DNA of 64,000 bases from Cyclospora cayetanensis (Eukaryota > Apicomplexa > Conoidasida > Eucoccidiorida > Eimeriidae). Below are positions 35,422 through 47,690 of this stretch, piece by piece (positions within the stretch are counted from its first letter, which is position 1; the number at the start of each line of letters is the position of its first letter). The stretch covers positions 248,001 through 312,000 of the forward strand of contig NW_020312037.1 of NCBI RefSeq assembly GCF_002999335.1, given 5' to 3'. A program made the translations under genes and the position numbers. The notes beneath the pieces are model-generated. The model saw only the letters and a list, made by a program, of their open reading frames with translations. It did no database searches and was not told where the DNA came from.

Positions 35422-36177
35422 ATCCTAAGTCCTAGCAATACAACAAAACCACTATATGAACAAACGCATCTGCAACTGCGATAAGTAACCTCTAGAACGG
35501 TGCTCGGTGCTCCGGTTCGTTTGGGGCAAAGGCCAGACAAAAAGCAAACGGCCCGGCTCTCCCCTATGTGCGACGTCCAGCGGGGGGGAAGGGGGAAGCG
35601 GGGGAAGTAAAAATTTTCTCCCCTAAGGGATTCACGACAGGTGCTATCTCAAGAACTGCTCCCGCCGAATCATCTAGTGGGACGAACGGTCTGTTGTGCA
35701 AACGCGGCCCAGGGCCCTCAGGAACCGGCTGTGCTTATTTTAGTGGCAGACACAATAAATCCACTGGGAATAGCTATGGTGCTCTGCATGATGGGGTGCG
35801 TGCGGCCTGGAACAACCTGCGAGATGCAGCAATTGCAATAGGAGACGCAGCCCTAGTGGATGAAAGGCGCTTCTGCCACACGGAGATGACCGATACATTT
35901 ACGTAGCACTCCAGAGAAAGGCAGGAATCGGGTAAGCAGTTGGATTGGCATAGCACATAAGGGAAAGGAACACAGCAGAAACAAGAATAGAGGCAAACAG
36001 AATAGGCCCTATGCGTTGGCGTAAGGGCAGAAGCACAAGATCCACAGTGGGGAGACAGAGCCAGCGTCCAGACACACGGTGTAGCGCAGTGCTCTGGGTC
36101 GTGCCATTATCGCTCGAAAACGCAGGAAAGGAGCCGAAAGCACAGCTGAAACACCGTAAGAATCCGCCATGGAGGCC
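35422..36177. other. Convergent intergenic region between Pol I factor and TRM6
   Basis: Holds the two 3' UTRs. Plus-strand open frames at 35568–35906 and 35641–35841 have unremarkable composition and no recognised motif, so I do not call them genes. Confidence 0.5.
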
Positions 36178-39100
36178 TCACACATTCAGCTGCAAAGTGA
36201 AAGGGGGCGGGCGCGGCATGCGCACCTGAAATTCCCGCAAAAGCAGCTCCTCTAGAGATATATGCACAAAGTCCCGAGAGGCACATAGCGCGGAGTGCAC
36301 GCATCCCGCAAACTCGAACGCCTGCGTGAAGAGTACCAACCGGCCCCCTGCAGCGACAACCGCAGCAGCAGCCAAGGCAACAGCTGCAGGCGTACAGCAC
36401 AAGGAACTACCACTGTCGCCAGACAACCGTGGAAAGCCTCTGTTTGTTGGAATGCTCCTGTTCAACTGTTAGAAGTCCCCGAAAGGCCCATTGAGGTTCC
36501 CCCACGTACCTGGTTTGAGATATCGGAATGCCACAAGAAGCGCCCTATGGACCAGCCGAGCGAAAAGCTCATATTGCGTCATGGTACTGTCTCCTTGCTG
36601 CTTCTTGACTTTGTATGGAGACACAGCAGCAATGAACCCGTCTATGCCTCCGTCTCTCTCGATTTCCGCTACCGCCGTTAGCGCGCATCGCCGCAGGTGC
36701 TGCTGATGCTCCTGCCGCATCTGCGCTGCCCGTTCCTCGGGAGTTTGGTTTCCGCCATTTGAAATCCTCTCCGTGTTTGTGGGGGACTGCGCATGCTGCC
36801 TAACCAATTCCTCATGAAGGACGCCATCATGGCGATCCTGCAAAATCTCCAGCAACTGCGAAACACAGCATCCAGAAACGAACAGACATCCAGGAGCCCT
36901 CAACTCCCTAAACAGCAAAGCGCCCCAGATGACAGGCCAGATGCTTTCTGCGTAATCCGCCACTTAGCAGCCTTCCTGCGTCCCACCCAGGCAACCCGCC
37001 ACTAAGCAAAAAAAGCCTTTTGTTATCCCAGTCCGAATAATGCACTGCATGCAAATGCCCGAGCCATCCGTTTGCGCGTACAGTCACACATGCGAACCTC
37101 AAACCCTCACGTGGTCAATATTGACGTCTACGAGGCTCGCAAGGAGAGATGCAGGGAGTTCGGCGTCTCTAAGGGCCTTGTCGCCCACTGTGCCGCCCTC
37201 AAGTAGACGAAAAACACGGCCAGCGTCTGAGAAGAGGAGCCAACCAATAGGGAGCCGTGAACACACGAACAGACACAAGAGAAAGAAGGGCGTGAGCCAT
37301 CCTAAGCAGCACTGTGCTGAGTAGCTCCCCCAGGCCTCCCTCCCTCCCGTGCCCCCGTCCCCCGTAGCTCCTCAAATATCTGCCGGTTTATATCTGCTAC
37401 TCTGTCGCTTCTCGTTTGAGCCTTCCCACACTTCTCTTTGCCAACACCACTTCGCCCGAGAGTGATGCAGTTTGTGACCCCCTCTGCCATCGGGCTCGAA
37501 CGAACCTCCTAGCCTCATAAGGGCCCCCGCTGTGGGGAGGCCAAGTGCGTGGTCAAGGACCATTAGGCGCTGCCCTGGTTCCAAGGAAAGACAGTGAAGA
37601 ATGCGGCTCAAGTAGTCGTGCCGCAGCCCGCTGTAGCACAGCAACACCCAACCTCCTACGCCCGCTCCAGTTGAGTCCTGAAACCTTTCTTAAGCGGATG
37701 CTTCGTATGTACATAACATGTACATTGTACAGACACTCAAAGCGCGGAGCTGAACGTCCCTGAACGCGCTGCTTATGCACACTGCGTATTGAGGCTAGGA
37801 CTATGCTGTGCAGAGGTTGCCATCTGGAGCATACTCGTAAAACACGCCAGGTAAAGCAAGCACCAATGGCCTAAGCCTTGCGAATACTTCCACAACACGC
37901 ATGCATGCATAGACATGCAGTAGCGTCGTCTCATGCAACACTACAAACCGTCAATTATACCCAGGCCCCGCACAACGAACAAAAAACAGGAAGCTTTCGC
38001 TAGCTGCGCCACCCGGAGCACTGCGACGGGCGCAGGGAGCATCAGGGCTACCCGGCAGGAAGCGCTGTAAAACACACGCTCATAAAAGGGGTCCTTTAGC
38101 ATCTGCTGCTGCAAAAAGAGAGCAGCAGCAAGGACAGAAGCAACAACAAGATGTGGCCTTACATGATTTTGGTGGGATTCGTTTCGAAGTAGTACTGACA
38201 AAGCTCTGAGAGGGAAGCCTCCAGAACTGTAAACTGCTTTATATACCTATGAACAAACAGACACACACCCGATTCTACTTCTGGTACTGCAGCTGCTTTT
38301 TCTGTGATGCAACTGGCAAAGCATGCAGGTCGTCCTGCTGCTCTTCGCGGCTATGCCCCACTGCTTGCCGTGGCTTGCCTCTTGGCCTTCTTCATGATAT
38401 ACTTTTCCTTAGACATCTTCGTGCGTTGCTCGAAAGTTGTACTGTTCGCCGCCACCTCACGAATTACTTCCGCGGCTGAAGTGCCTGCACGCAACACACA
38501 TAGCCAGTGCACTAGACGCCGCTCCTGAAGCGGCTTCCACAGATGCTTCGAACGGTTCTCATGCGTTCCCCCTGATGCCAATCCCATGTGCTGGCCTCTC
38601 TCGAACTTCCCTGAGTGTTCCTCCCCCTTTTAACTGCCTTGCTGCCTCTCTTTGCTCCCCTCCCACCCCCCCCCCACCCCCCCCGCACCCCACCGGTATG
38701 CGGGGTTGCAGTGGCTGACGTACAGACCCTGAAAGTTTCTTGTGCCTCATACCTTCCTTGAGCCGCTCGATCTCCCCGGCACTCAAGCGCTGAGATTCGC
38801 CAGAATCCACGATTGCCCGGTTGTCTGCCACCATTGAACCTGCACGTATCCAAAGCCCATTCTTTCGAGCCGAATGCAGGCGTGAATGAAGGCCATCCTT
38901 TTCGAGAACCCCCATCACCAAGAGTTCTACAGTGCGAGTTCGCCTAACGAATCCTAAAAAGGCTGAGGAGCGAATTCTGGCCTGTCTTTTGCGCTGATAC
39001 GCTCGCAGCCATTGTGTGTTGTGACGCATACTTTCGACGTTTTCACTCGTAAGCTCAAGGATGCCCTGGGCAATTTCCTTGTGTCTCTGCGTCCGTCGCC

Positions 39101-39701
39101 AGCACGAACCAGTCCAGGTAAAGGTGCTACCGTAAGGGGTGCCTGGAATCAGTCCTACATCCAGAGAGAATGCTGAGGGGGCCCCTTGCTGCTCAGTGCT
39201 GCAGGCAGCGAACGCAGTCGGTGCAACAAACATAGAGCCCCAAAGCATGCGCCCAAGAATACACACAGTGTGCTTTCGCAGCTGCATGAAGAACAAGGAG
39301 CCACCCCTCCCGCCTCTCCCCCCCCAGCAACATCGGCAACAACGGCTGCATCCACGGCCTGCCTGCCTGCCTTACAGGTCTCTTTGCGCCTTCGCAAGGC
39401 TCCGTCTCCCTGCAAAGTCTCTCAGAATGACAAGGGTCCCATCAGGAACGGCCTTGCCCGTGAACTCGCCATTTGTCGCTGCGGCGGCTGCTGAGGCGCT
39501 CTCCTTGGAGGCTGCCGCTGAGCAGCCGCCGCTAGCCTGGCTGCAAGGGCCCAGCTGAACCTCCGAAGGCTTCAAGCGTCCAGAGGTCTCTACGCGGCGC
39601 TTCTTGAGAGACTCGTTATCATTATCCTGGAGCTGCTGCTGAAAGTCGTCGCCTTCAGAGTCGCACAGCAGCGGATTGTTGCTTCCTGTAAGCCACCCCA
39701 T
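36178..39701 (-). CDS. TRM6: tRNA (adenine-58-N1)-methyltransferase non-catalytic subunit TRM6, nine exons
   Basis: Partner of catalytic TRM61; together they make m1A58 in tRNA. Minus-strand exons in order: 39376–39701, 39110–39198, 38753–38839, 38379–38484, 38163–38246, 37506–37630, 37111–37226, 36510–36855 and 36178–36383. All phases agree and give 494 residues, close to human TRMT6 (497). Family landmarks are in order: GTLVILRDF, FSLDVGLIPGTPYGSTF, ADNRAIVDSGESQRLSAGEI, NSTTFEQRTKMSKEKYI, GLRHDYLSRILHCLSLEPG, MRLGGDAGRVFRLLEGG, and AEIERDGGIDGFIAAV followed by a short C-terminal Rossmann-like end (VAAGGRLVLFTQAFE). Exon 1 carries an acidic/Gln stretch and an Ala/Ser-rich insert. The 38379 exon appears to end in a GC donor (AG|GCAAGC). 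It is convergent with the Pol I factor and divergent from the adenylate kinase. Confidence 0.92.
38656..38697. repeat. C-rich tract in TRM6 intron
   Basis: Two runs of ten or so C separated by single A or G bases (38664–38690 core). It lies inside the 268-bp intron between the 38753–38839 and 38379–38484 exons. On the transcribed strand of TRM6 it is a G-rich run that could form a quadruplex. Confidence 0.9.
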
Positions 39702-40253
39702 GGCCGGTGGCCTCAGGAAAACTCTGCACTTTAACCCCTTTCTAGATGCGCTCCTTGTAGACTCGATTTCGCCGAAACACCATATACCAGTTTAGGTGTT
39801 TATTGCACTGGAAGTTCTCGCGAACGTGCTGCCTTGGCTCTGGCCCTTCGTGTGGGGCCGCTGGCCGATGCTGAGGACACGTTCTGCAGGGGTGGGTGAT
39901 CACGGAAGCGCGCGAAGTTCCCCTATGACAGAAATCTCTGTAAAAGAGTTAATTTTACTGGCGTTTATCTGGAACTGATCTTGCAGAGGTCCGCTGTCAT
40001 CTTTTGGGCTGCTGCTGAGAGGCTTCCGGTGTCGTCTACGGGCGTTGGTCCCCGCCGACACAGAAAATCGGAACCACGAGACAGTCGCTACAGCAAAGCG
40101 CCGCTGCCAGGCAAGCCAGAATTTGCGGCTTAAATCTACACCACATGTGTTGACGCGCTACTGCTGCGTTCTATGGGGGTGTTTGCTCCCGAATCCCCAG
40201 CCGGGAACGACAGACAGTATGTGGCCTCTGCAAGAAAGGACCGCAGAGACACA
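39702..40253. other. Divergent intergenic region (TRM6 / adenylate kinase promoters)
   Basis: 552 bp between two outward-facing start codons. It should contain both promoters. No defined element seen. An alternative upstream start for the kinase lies at 40173. Confidence 0.45.
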
Positions 40254-41686
40254 ATGCGACGCTGGATGTACACCCGGCAGCAGCTGCACAGAAGGCCAGA
40301 TTGGTTCTTTGTGATACTTCTCCAGTTGCTCCTTCTGCTGCTGCCGCCGCAGTTCTGCTGGGCCTTTGCCACCAGAGACGCACCCAGAGGGACCTCCTTC
40401 TTAGTCGAGAAAGCTCATCCACACCGCAGCAGCAGCAGCGGCAGTAAGGATGTCTCGTCTGACTATCTGCATGCGCGTTCTCTTCTATTTCCATCTCGTA
40501 CCAATACAGTACGAGGTGACCCCCACTCCCGTGTCTTCGCTGCAGGACAGATATCTTCGCAGTTGCGAGGGGATTACAGAGACACCCACCCTAAAACATC
40601 ATTCGCCTCCCTGCCAATCCCCGTCGTGCTATTGCTAGGGCCTCCCTGCAGCGGGAAGGGCACTGTGTGTCAAGAGCTGCAGCAAAAGCTGGCTGCTGCA
40701 CACGTCAGCACAGGGGATGAGCTCAGGCGCATTACACAGGTGGCTGAGGAGGCAGAAAAGCACGCATGTAGTGCAGCAGCAGCAGCGACTGGCAGCGTTG
40801 CTGGCTTTCCGATCGAGGTCATACAGGCTGTAGGGCAGCGCATGCGGGAAGGACTCCTAGTAGAGGACGCTCTAGTGGCCCAAGTGCTGCAGCATCGGCT
40901 CTCTGCTGCTGCAAGAGAACCACTGCGACAGCACCAGACGGAGGCTGTGCTGCCGCAGGTGTTACTTCTTGATGGGTTCCCGCGTACTGCTGCCCAGGTG
41001 TCAATGCTGCAGCAGATGGGAGCGTGGCCAGGTGTGCCTTCAGTCTTCACTCGACCTCCATCTCGCCGTCTTTGCAATGCCTCATCTAAAGTTGTCTGCT
41101 GTCTCCTCTGCTAGTTAGCACGGAGTAGACAAACTGAGGGGCAGCAGCTGGAGCGCCCTGGGTGTGCTCGAGGGCGATTCATTGCTAGTCCACACTCTGA
41201 ATAGACGCCACAGCCCGATGTCTCCCCCCTCCCCCTTCACACACACACTCATACCGCTAGCAGTATCTTGATGCCTTTGCCTCTGTTGGTTTTGCTGCAG
41301 CTGCGGTGCTGCTGCTCTCCGCCTCTACAGAATATCTTCTCCCTCGACTGGCTGGACGCCTCGTAGACCCTTCAACAGGCACAATCTATGGGCCTCACAG
41401 ACCCCCTCCTACAACCATGAGTGAGGAACTGCAAGCGGCCAAGAGAGAAGACGATTCTAGCCACATCTTTCACAGAAGAATCCTCACGTATAATGATTGC
41501 CTCCCTTCTATTCTGGAGGCCCTGAAAACCGGACGCCCCGCTCCAAAAGTAATCGAAGTAGACGCTACAAGGCACATTGACGACGTGACGAAAGACTCAT
41601 TGGAGGCCTTGCAATCCCTCCTATCGGACCAAGGGTGTGGGGCCCACGAAGCCTCCCTAAGGTCCCCCGCAGCTCCCTCAAAATGA
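40254..41686 (+). CDS. Adenylate kinase with signal plus transit-like leader (apicoplast candidate), two exons
   Basis: Nucleoside monophosphate kinase (ATP + AMP to 2 ADP expected). Exons 40254–41031 and 41301–41686 join in phase (tgg cca g|…|ct gcg) for 387 residues; starting at the upstream ATG 40173 would give 414. The N-terminus has a basic patch, a long hydrophobic core (FFVILLQLLLLLLPPQF), a likely cleavage near CWA|FATRD, then about 85 polar, basic, Ser-rich residues before the kinase domain. This is the bipartite layout of apicoplast-targeted proteins. Kinase motifs: P-loop GPPCSGKGT (usual Gly replaced by Cys), VSTGDELRR, LLLDGFPRT, and GRLVDPSTGTIYGPHRPPP as the NMP/LID region, ending with VIEVDATRHIDDV. 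An Ala-rich insert sits after HACSAAAAATG. An apicoplast or secretory location is inferred, not shown. Confidence 0.85.
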
Positions 41687-42394
41687 GGGCCCTTAGCGCC
41701 ATCTTATGGCTTTCAATGGTTTGTCGATTGCTAAGGAAAGAGTTGTTCTAGCGCGGCATCGCGGTATAAAGGAGTACTGATTAGCTAGCTAGCTCAGGCA
41801 CAACTCCCGATCTGGCTACCTACTTGATACTGCAGAACACTCCTGATAGGAGCCTCTTTTAGGAGGAACCTTAAGGCCTCAAGGGGGTTCTGGCACTGCT
41901 CCCATTCCACTGACTGACGAGCCAACATGATCTCCAGTAAACAACTGGCAAATTAGGTCTTTGAAAACGTTTGCGATCGGTCTTCGAGTGACCAGCCGCG
42001 GGTGCCCTCGAACCAACTAGCTAAGCGCCAGGGTGCTCACCTGCTACCCAGCAAAGCTCGTCATGGCACACAAGGACCTATGTACGTGCTCGTTCGTAAG
42101 CCACTTTCTTACTAGCGTAAAAGCAAGCTATAATTAAACCTTCCCCGTCGCGAATATGGAGCAAGTTGGTACCAGGGGGAATATGCGCACAAGGATATAT
42201 AAATTCTCAAAACAATACTAGAACCCTTCCCGAATTCCATAGCCAAGGGTATTTTCGGAGCTCATTACAAGGTTCCCTCTGGCAAGCCTGAGGATTCATT
42301 TGCTTGCGAAACTTCGTGATGTGCTCAAAGATGAGATGAGTGCTTGAAAGTACTCGCTGCGTGAATAATTTCTTGTAGTGCTATTGGTCAAGAT
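41687..42394. other. Convergent intergenic region, start of gene-poor block
   Basis: About 700 bp between the kinase stop and the TPPP stop. Composition shifts here from the repeat-rich to the repeat-poor type. A CTAGCTAGCT-like run lies at about 41781–41793. No gene seen. Confidence 0.45.
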
Positions 42395-43213
42395 TCACCT
42401 AAAGTTTTTGTTGACCCCCCGAACGTCTGGTGTACTCCTATCGCACATATCTGCCAGAGTGATCTTCGTGGTGCCCGTTGGCTGGTTGGGAGCCGGGTCG
42501 CTGAAAGTCCCTCGGCCCTTGCGGTCGCATGTTGAAGGTCCCCCGTGTGCATGCACCCCAGTGAATGTACTCTTGTCGTCATAGAATCTAACGGCATCCA
42601 TTGGGGTGCCTTTGAACTCTGGCCCTTTCACACCGCCCATTCCTGCCAACAGCTCCTCTAGAGTCTGATTCTTCTTCTTGGCTACAAGGTCCATCGCCTC
42701 CTCAAACTCAGAGAATGTCAGACGCACGGAGCCCTGTACAAAGGCGAGCACTCGTGCATACGCAAACAGGACGCGCTCTCTGGCCTCTATGCTCTAATTC
42801 ACATGAACAGCTGAGGTTACGCCAGCGGCTGGGCATTGAAAAACATCTCAAGGAGGAAGCACTGTTTCCATGCATCGACACTGTGTTGGTTTCCCTCAGC
42901 AGAACAAGAAACGAAAAAAAGTGGTAAGAAACCAAAAAAGTTCATGCTTGTTCTATTTTATCGATGGGGGTCTCTTAATACCATAAGGCAGAGAGCTGGC
43001 CATTGCCCAGTACACCGACCCACACTATAGAGAGTGGACAAACGCGGAGGGCCCGCTTACCTTGGTTTTGCACTTGGTGAAGATTAGGTCGCAGTCGGTC
43101 TGCGTGAGGCCGCCACCAAGGAGTTTGGTGTCCTTACATATCTTCACAAACGTGCGGGAATCTAGATCCTTACCCTTCCCGAAGGAAGCGAATAAGCCCT
43201 CCACAGTAGCCAT
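42395..43213 (-). CDS. TPPP/p25-alpha family protein (tubulin polymerization-promoting), two exons
   Basis: Microtubule-associated p25-alpha protein. Minus-strand exon 1 is 43061–43213 (51 codons, donor AAG|GTAAGC) and exon 2 is 42395–42733 (acceptor TTTGTACAG). They join in phase 0 to 163 residues. The N-terminal part (LFASFGKGKDLDSRTFVKICKD, then TQTDCDLIFTKCKTK) matches the EF-hand-like p25 core. RLTFSEFEEAMDLVAKKKNQTLEELL follows, and the FYDDKSTFTGVHAHGGPSTCDRKGRG segment corresponds to the family's L-x-D-x-x-x-(F/Y)-TG-x-H-x-x-RFD-x-x-G-x-G-x-G end. There is no doublecortin domain, so this is not the apicortin type. It is free of homopolymer runs, unlike most genes here. The protein may serve the conoid, subpellicular or flagellar microtubules. 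Confidence 0.88.
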
Positions 43214-46019
43214 ATTTGGGGTTGCAGCGGTCTTCCTCTACATAAATACAACGCACACAGGCAGGATCATTGATGGAACTGTCTACAGAGAGGTATAAGC
43301 AACGAAGGTCCATGAAATTGGAGCATCGAAGGGGCCTTCTAGAAAGCCTTCATGACCACATCCTGAACAGCCCAGGCACCATACCCCAGCCATCTGTCAA
43401 CGCTCCAAAATTTAAAGGTTGTATAATAGAGACATAGCGGATTCGAATGCCGAGGAACATCTCGGGAAGCAAGGAACCCGCTCCTGCCTGCTCGTGGCTC
43501 AAAGACCTGAGTCTGACCAGTGGGCGGGGGAGTCCAGGGGCAGATGGGGGACTTCAAGGAGAGAATAATGCGGTATGTTTAAAAGAATTCAGCAATTTCT
43601 TGGACTAAATAGCTAATCGAGTGAACTCAGGGGATGAAACGGTAGAACACTTGGCAAAGGCTTGCTCCCTTCTTCCGGGGCTGACAGCATGGTAACCCTC
43701 TGTGGAGGGACCATGATGCGAAAGAAAATCCTTGTTTGGTTTGAGTGGTATATCCCCTCGTTTCGGCTTTTAAAAGTGCGTATCTGCTGTACACCTTATG
43801 GGGTTGCACACATGCTGGGACACCTTCGGGAGTTGCTGAGGCCGTACAACTCGCGAGGTGGCCGACAGCCCCGAAAGAAGCAAAAGTTCAGGATTGAGAA
43901 ATGTTAATGGACCCACCTTGGTGTAGCTTCAACACTTCTTGGGTAGGTGTGCAGCAGCGTTTCCAGCAGGTGGCAGAAGAATGGTAGACACATTGCTAGA
44001 AGACGATTTAGAACGAAGGGGACAACAGGGACAGAGAGGAGGCATATACCTCCGCGTCCATGAGGCAATGCCTCCAACTAGCCTCTGCAGAAAAGCTCTG
44101 CAAGGGGAGAATAGCACATAAGTCTTAGCTCCATACTTCAACTCTCGGCACTCCACTTCTTGCTTTAAGCCACATACCTAAGAGACCTATTTATCTAAGT
44201 TTGCTTACTGCATTATTACTCTCCTGAGAGAAAGAATAGCAGTGAAAAAAGACCCAGCCTGGTGTCTTGGGCATCCACCTTTACTCAGCATGTGACTAGT
44301 TTCTAAGTGTTTGCATGCTTCGCTAAGGGCATCAAAGTGAACTTCCAGGTAGCTAAGATGCACTTGATTCCTTTCTAATACATTGGTATATTTGACTGAG
44401 ATTTGTTGACAATTGACGAAAAGCTTCGCCCGTTCTTGTATCTTGCTTAAGACCAGTGTAATAATCCATGCAATAAGAGGGAAATGTGAGTGTGTGCTGA
44501 GATACTAGGTGCAACTAGCTGTGGCGCTAGGTACTAGCTTCAACTAGATAAAAAGTATCGGAGCACTTTGGAAGTGGAGTTGCGAGCTTAACAGCCCACC
44601 TCCTCCCCTCATGTCTCAACTTTAAAGGGTGCCGACAAAAAACGGTGGCAGCTCCTTGGAAATACCCCAGTAACATATACACAATTCTTGTATTGAGTCC
44701 CAAGTTCAGAGAATTTTTTTGATAAAGCGCTAGAATTGGTAGCACCTGGTGGCTTGATAAAGCTGTTCCCCCATGTCCACAAGCTTTTGACGGGGAGATA
44801 CCTGTTTTCTTTAAAACTACCCTTTAGTGTCGGTCAAGTCATTTGGTCATTCAGTAGCCTGGTTTTCTTTGTCTGCAGTCTGAGAGGGAAAAGCTTCCTT
44901 GGCAAGGGAAATCAACGGCAGCCTTGTGCCTGTTGATACGGTATAGTCCGGCTTACAATCTGATGGGAATCAACAGCTCCACAGCCGGTAGAAATGCATT
45001 ATCTCTCATCCGATGAAACCTGTATAAATGCTTCAGTAAGGTTATGCGAACCAGAAGACTATGAGTGCGACAAGGACGGGCAAGTCTCGCGATTCAATCA
45101 TTCTGTTGGAGACGTAAGTTGCTTTGTGCCTCGAAGATGAAGAGAAACGAGTGCCGTTGCGGTATGACTATTCGGAAAAGATACGGCTTCAATTGTGAGT
45201 CTATTCATACAGAGGAACGCTGCTTGGAGAACGAACAAGGCAGACAAGCTAAACGGGCAGCCCCCACGCATGTTGAAACGCAGTTGGGGGCGTTCTACAT
45301 GTGAATTCTGTGTTGATATTCTAGCGCTTCATCTGAGGTCACCGTAAAAACCTATTGCTTTAGAATCAGAACCCATCTAACAGAGTGCTTGAGTGTTCCT
45401 TAAAACTCCCGCCTTCTACTGCCCGTGCCCCTAAAAATTCCCAACATCACGGGGAGAAACGGCTAGGGTGCGCATATCTGCACCCTCTACCCACTCTGCG
45501 CAATCGCAGCTAGTTACGCATAGCATTTAGCCCATACGAACACAGCACTGCATTTACTTATAAATAGCCAGCAGTGCTCTGCACTAGTTACACTATGCGA
45601 ACAGTCAAACCAATCAGTTAATTCTTTACTAACTCTTAATTCAGTATTACAAGTGAAGAAAAATCCTTCAATGTTATTTTTCCCTCTCCAGTCAAAAGCT
45701 CACCGTAACAGTGAAGAATTGCTAGCGCTACTTGGCACTGGATGTGAGGGGGATCCTTTTTTCGAAGTGACGGAGCAGAAGTGCACTTTAAGTTTTCACT
45801 TCCTACCCAAGTGCCTGGCAATCTGGTTTGCGGCATGGAGAACGCAGTGATTGGTAAGGCAGTGCTAACTAACTGCATGTTTACATCGTATTTAGGTCCT
45901 ATTATCATGGTCCATGGCTTCTTGTTTGGACCTGTGCAGCGTGCTGTAGCCCTATTTGTGTGCTCTGGCTGACCTGATGGAAGCCGTCTATGCGGCCGCA
46001 GCGGCGCACACTGATTGGT
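43214..46019. other. Gene-poor stretch, nothing assignable
   Basis: About 2.8 kb upstream of TPPP with short ORFs only (43662–43907, 45065–45304 and 45636–46079 among them), none with a recognised motif. The TPPP promoter should lie at its left end. No RNA gene or tandem array was seen. Confidence 0.4.
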
Positions 46020-47134
46020 GTCAGAAAGCTTTGAAACAGACCGACTAGTGGTCCTTTGAATAAAGGTCATGACACCCATAGTAAGCAGGGTAGAGTCGTG
46101 CCTTATGAGGTGAGGCAGAGACTCTGTGGAAGCGGATCAGCACTGAAGTAACAACGATCTTTCTAAGCATGCGATTCCTATTATTGACCTCGCCGATGAC
46201 TTGATTTTAGGGAACTTAATTTACCTTTTAGCCAGAAACAGCAGGAATGGGCAAAGAACAAGGACTTGGCAGATGCTCTAAGAATATGACGAGCTGGCAT
46301 TGGCTGGCCACTCACTGGTCGTCAAGCGCACCGTATTAAGCTAATTTCCCGGTGGCAATCTAGTAAAAGGCATTTGGTAGCAAGCATTTGCAAAGCCGAT
46401 CCTCGAGTCGACTGTTGGTCCGTGCAGCTTGTTAAGTAATTCGCTAAAATTGAGGCATAGGAATTTCTCTTCTACAATCATACCTTTCAGGGGCGTAGGT
46501 TTCACTCAATAATTTGCCTTCCGTTTTTTGCACCAAAGACGGGGCTATGCACACAGATATAAGGCTTTCCCAGTATCGGAAGCTGTCATGGCATGAAACG
46601 GACAGTGAGCAGCAGGCGGTTGACTTGTTGAAAACGTGTAGGATCCAGAAATCGACCAGCACCTCTTCATCACTGTAATCCTTAAGCCTTGCTCGCTTTT
46701 CGTACCTTACAAAACCCACAAGACTTGCACGCACCAAATTCCAGCCCACCACATACCCACTCGCGCGTGCGATGTTGGTTTGCGCTCGTCCAGTCTGTCA
46801 AGTGGTGAGCAGCAATGGCTTTCGCACCAGCACTCTCCAGTGCAGATACAGTGTCTCAGACGGCTGTCAACTGGAAAATGCTAGTCCCGCCCATGGCTCC
46901 GCGTTATCGCCACATACACTGGTGGTGGTGCATGAACACGCGGAAAATGACACATTAAGATTATTTTTAACGGCCCTGAACAATCTCATTGTGAAAGGAA
47001 AGTGCCCAATTCTTCATACTGGCAAATTACTTGACAAGCCAAGCGAATCAACAGTCAACTCAGCATCTGGCTTCACTAATGCTTGCTGACAAATGCCTAT
47101 TCATTAAGATGACATGCATACCCAAGTATATCAT

Positions 47135-47350
47135 ATGACATTGGGACTTGTTAAAGCCTCAGCACTACTACAGCAGCAAATCGGTCACACGCTTTCAGTG
47201 CTTTTAGGCAAATTAAGAAGACTGTGTACACACAACGTCCAAAAGCACCACCAGTGCCTACAGCGTGGGCTTCAGCTGTTGCTGGACAAGCATTCGGTGT
47301 GTGGAGGCATGCAAGTGTTCGCTTCCATATGTAAAACTATGTGTCTGTAT
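47135..47350 (+). pseudogene. Reverse transcriptase fragment, copy B
   Basis: The frame reads MTLGLVKASALLQQQIGHTL and onward, corresponding to the Ty3/gypsy MPFGLTNAPATFQRLMN block, then LSVLLGK. A stretch follows in the position of the YLDDIL active site, but the aspartates are not recognisable. It is inactive by sequence. Confidence 0.6.
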
Positions 47351-47484
47351 TTCTAGTTTATGGCTTTAGAAATTGAGCCAGATCCGCCTAAAATAGGTGC
47401 GATTCGGGGAACGGCGTTTACCTTTGCCCACGTGCAGGGACGTTGTGAAGCACTATGAACTTGCATTCTGCTACAATAATACCG

Positions 47485-47690
47485 TCGCCTAAGCTGCTGG
47501 CATCGTCGCTCCTTTCACTGATCTACTTGCTAAAACTCAGTGTGTAATTCGAACAGTGCAGGATAATGCCCCAGTAGAGACGCTTGTCAACCGCTAAACA
47601 ACCATTCAGGTACCCGCACTGCCCGATTTAAAGCGTCATTCCTTCCTAACAAAGGATGCTACCAGCGCAGCTTTAAGCACTGCTCTCTAT
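47485..47690 (+). pseudogene. RT connection / RNase H start fragment, copy B
   Basis: Two pieces in slightly different frames: AAGIVAPFTDLLAKT, matching the I-A-x-PLT-x-LL-K motif after the RT thumb, and VPALPDLKRHSFLTKDATSAA, matching the LPDFSKPFVL-x-TDAS-x-x-A start of RNase H. A stop codon lies between them. Confidence 0.65.

Noticed and set aside
39155..39415. Alternative minus frame continuing past TRM6 exon 1
   Set aside because: The GT donor at 39375 and the acceptor at 39199 give the conserved FSLDVGLIPGTPYG context; the alternative frame has no family match.
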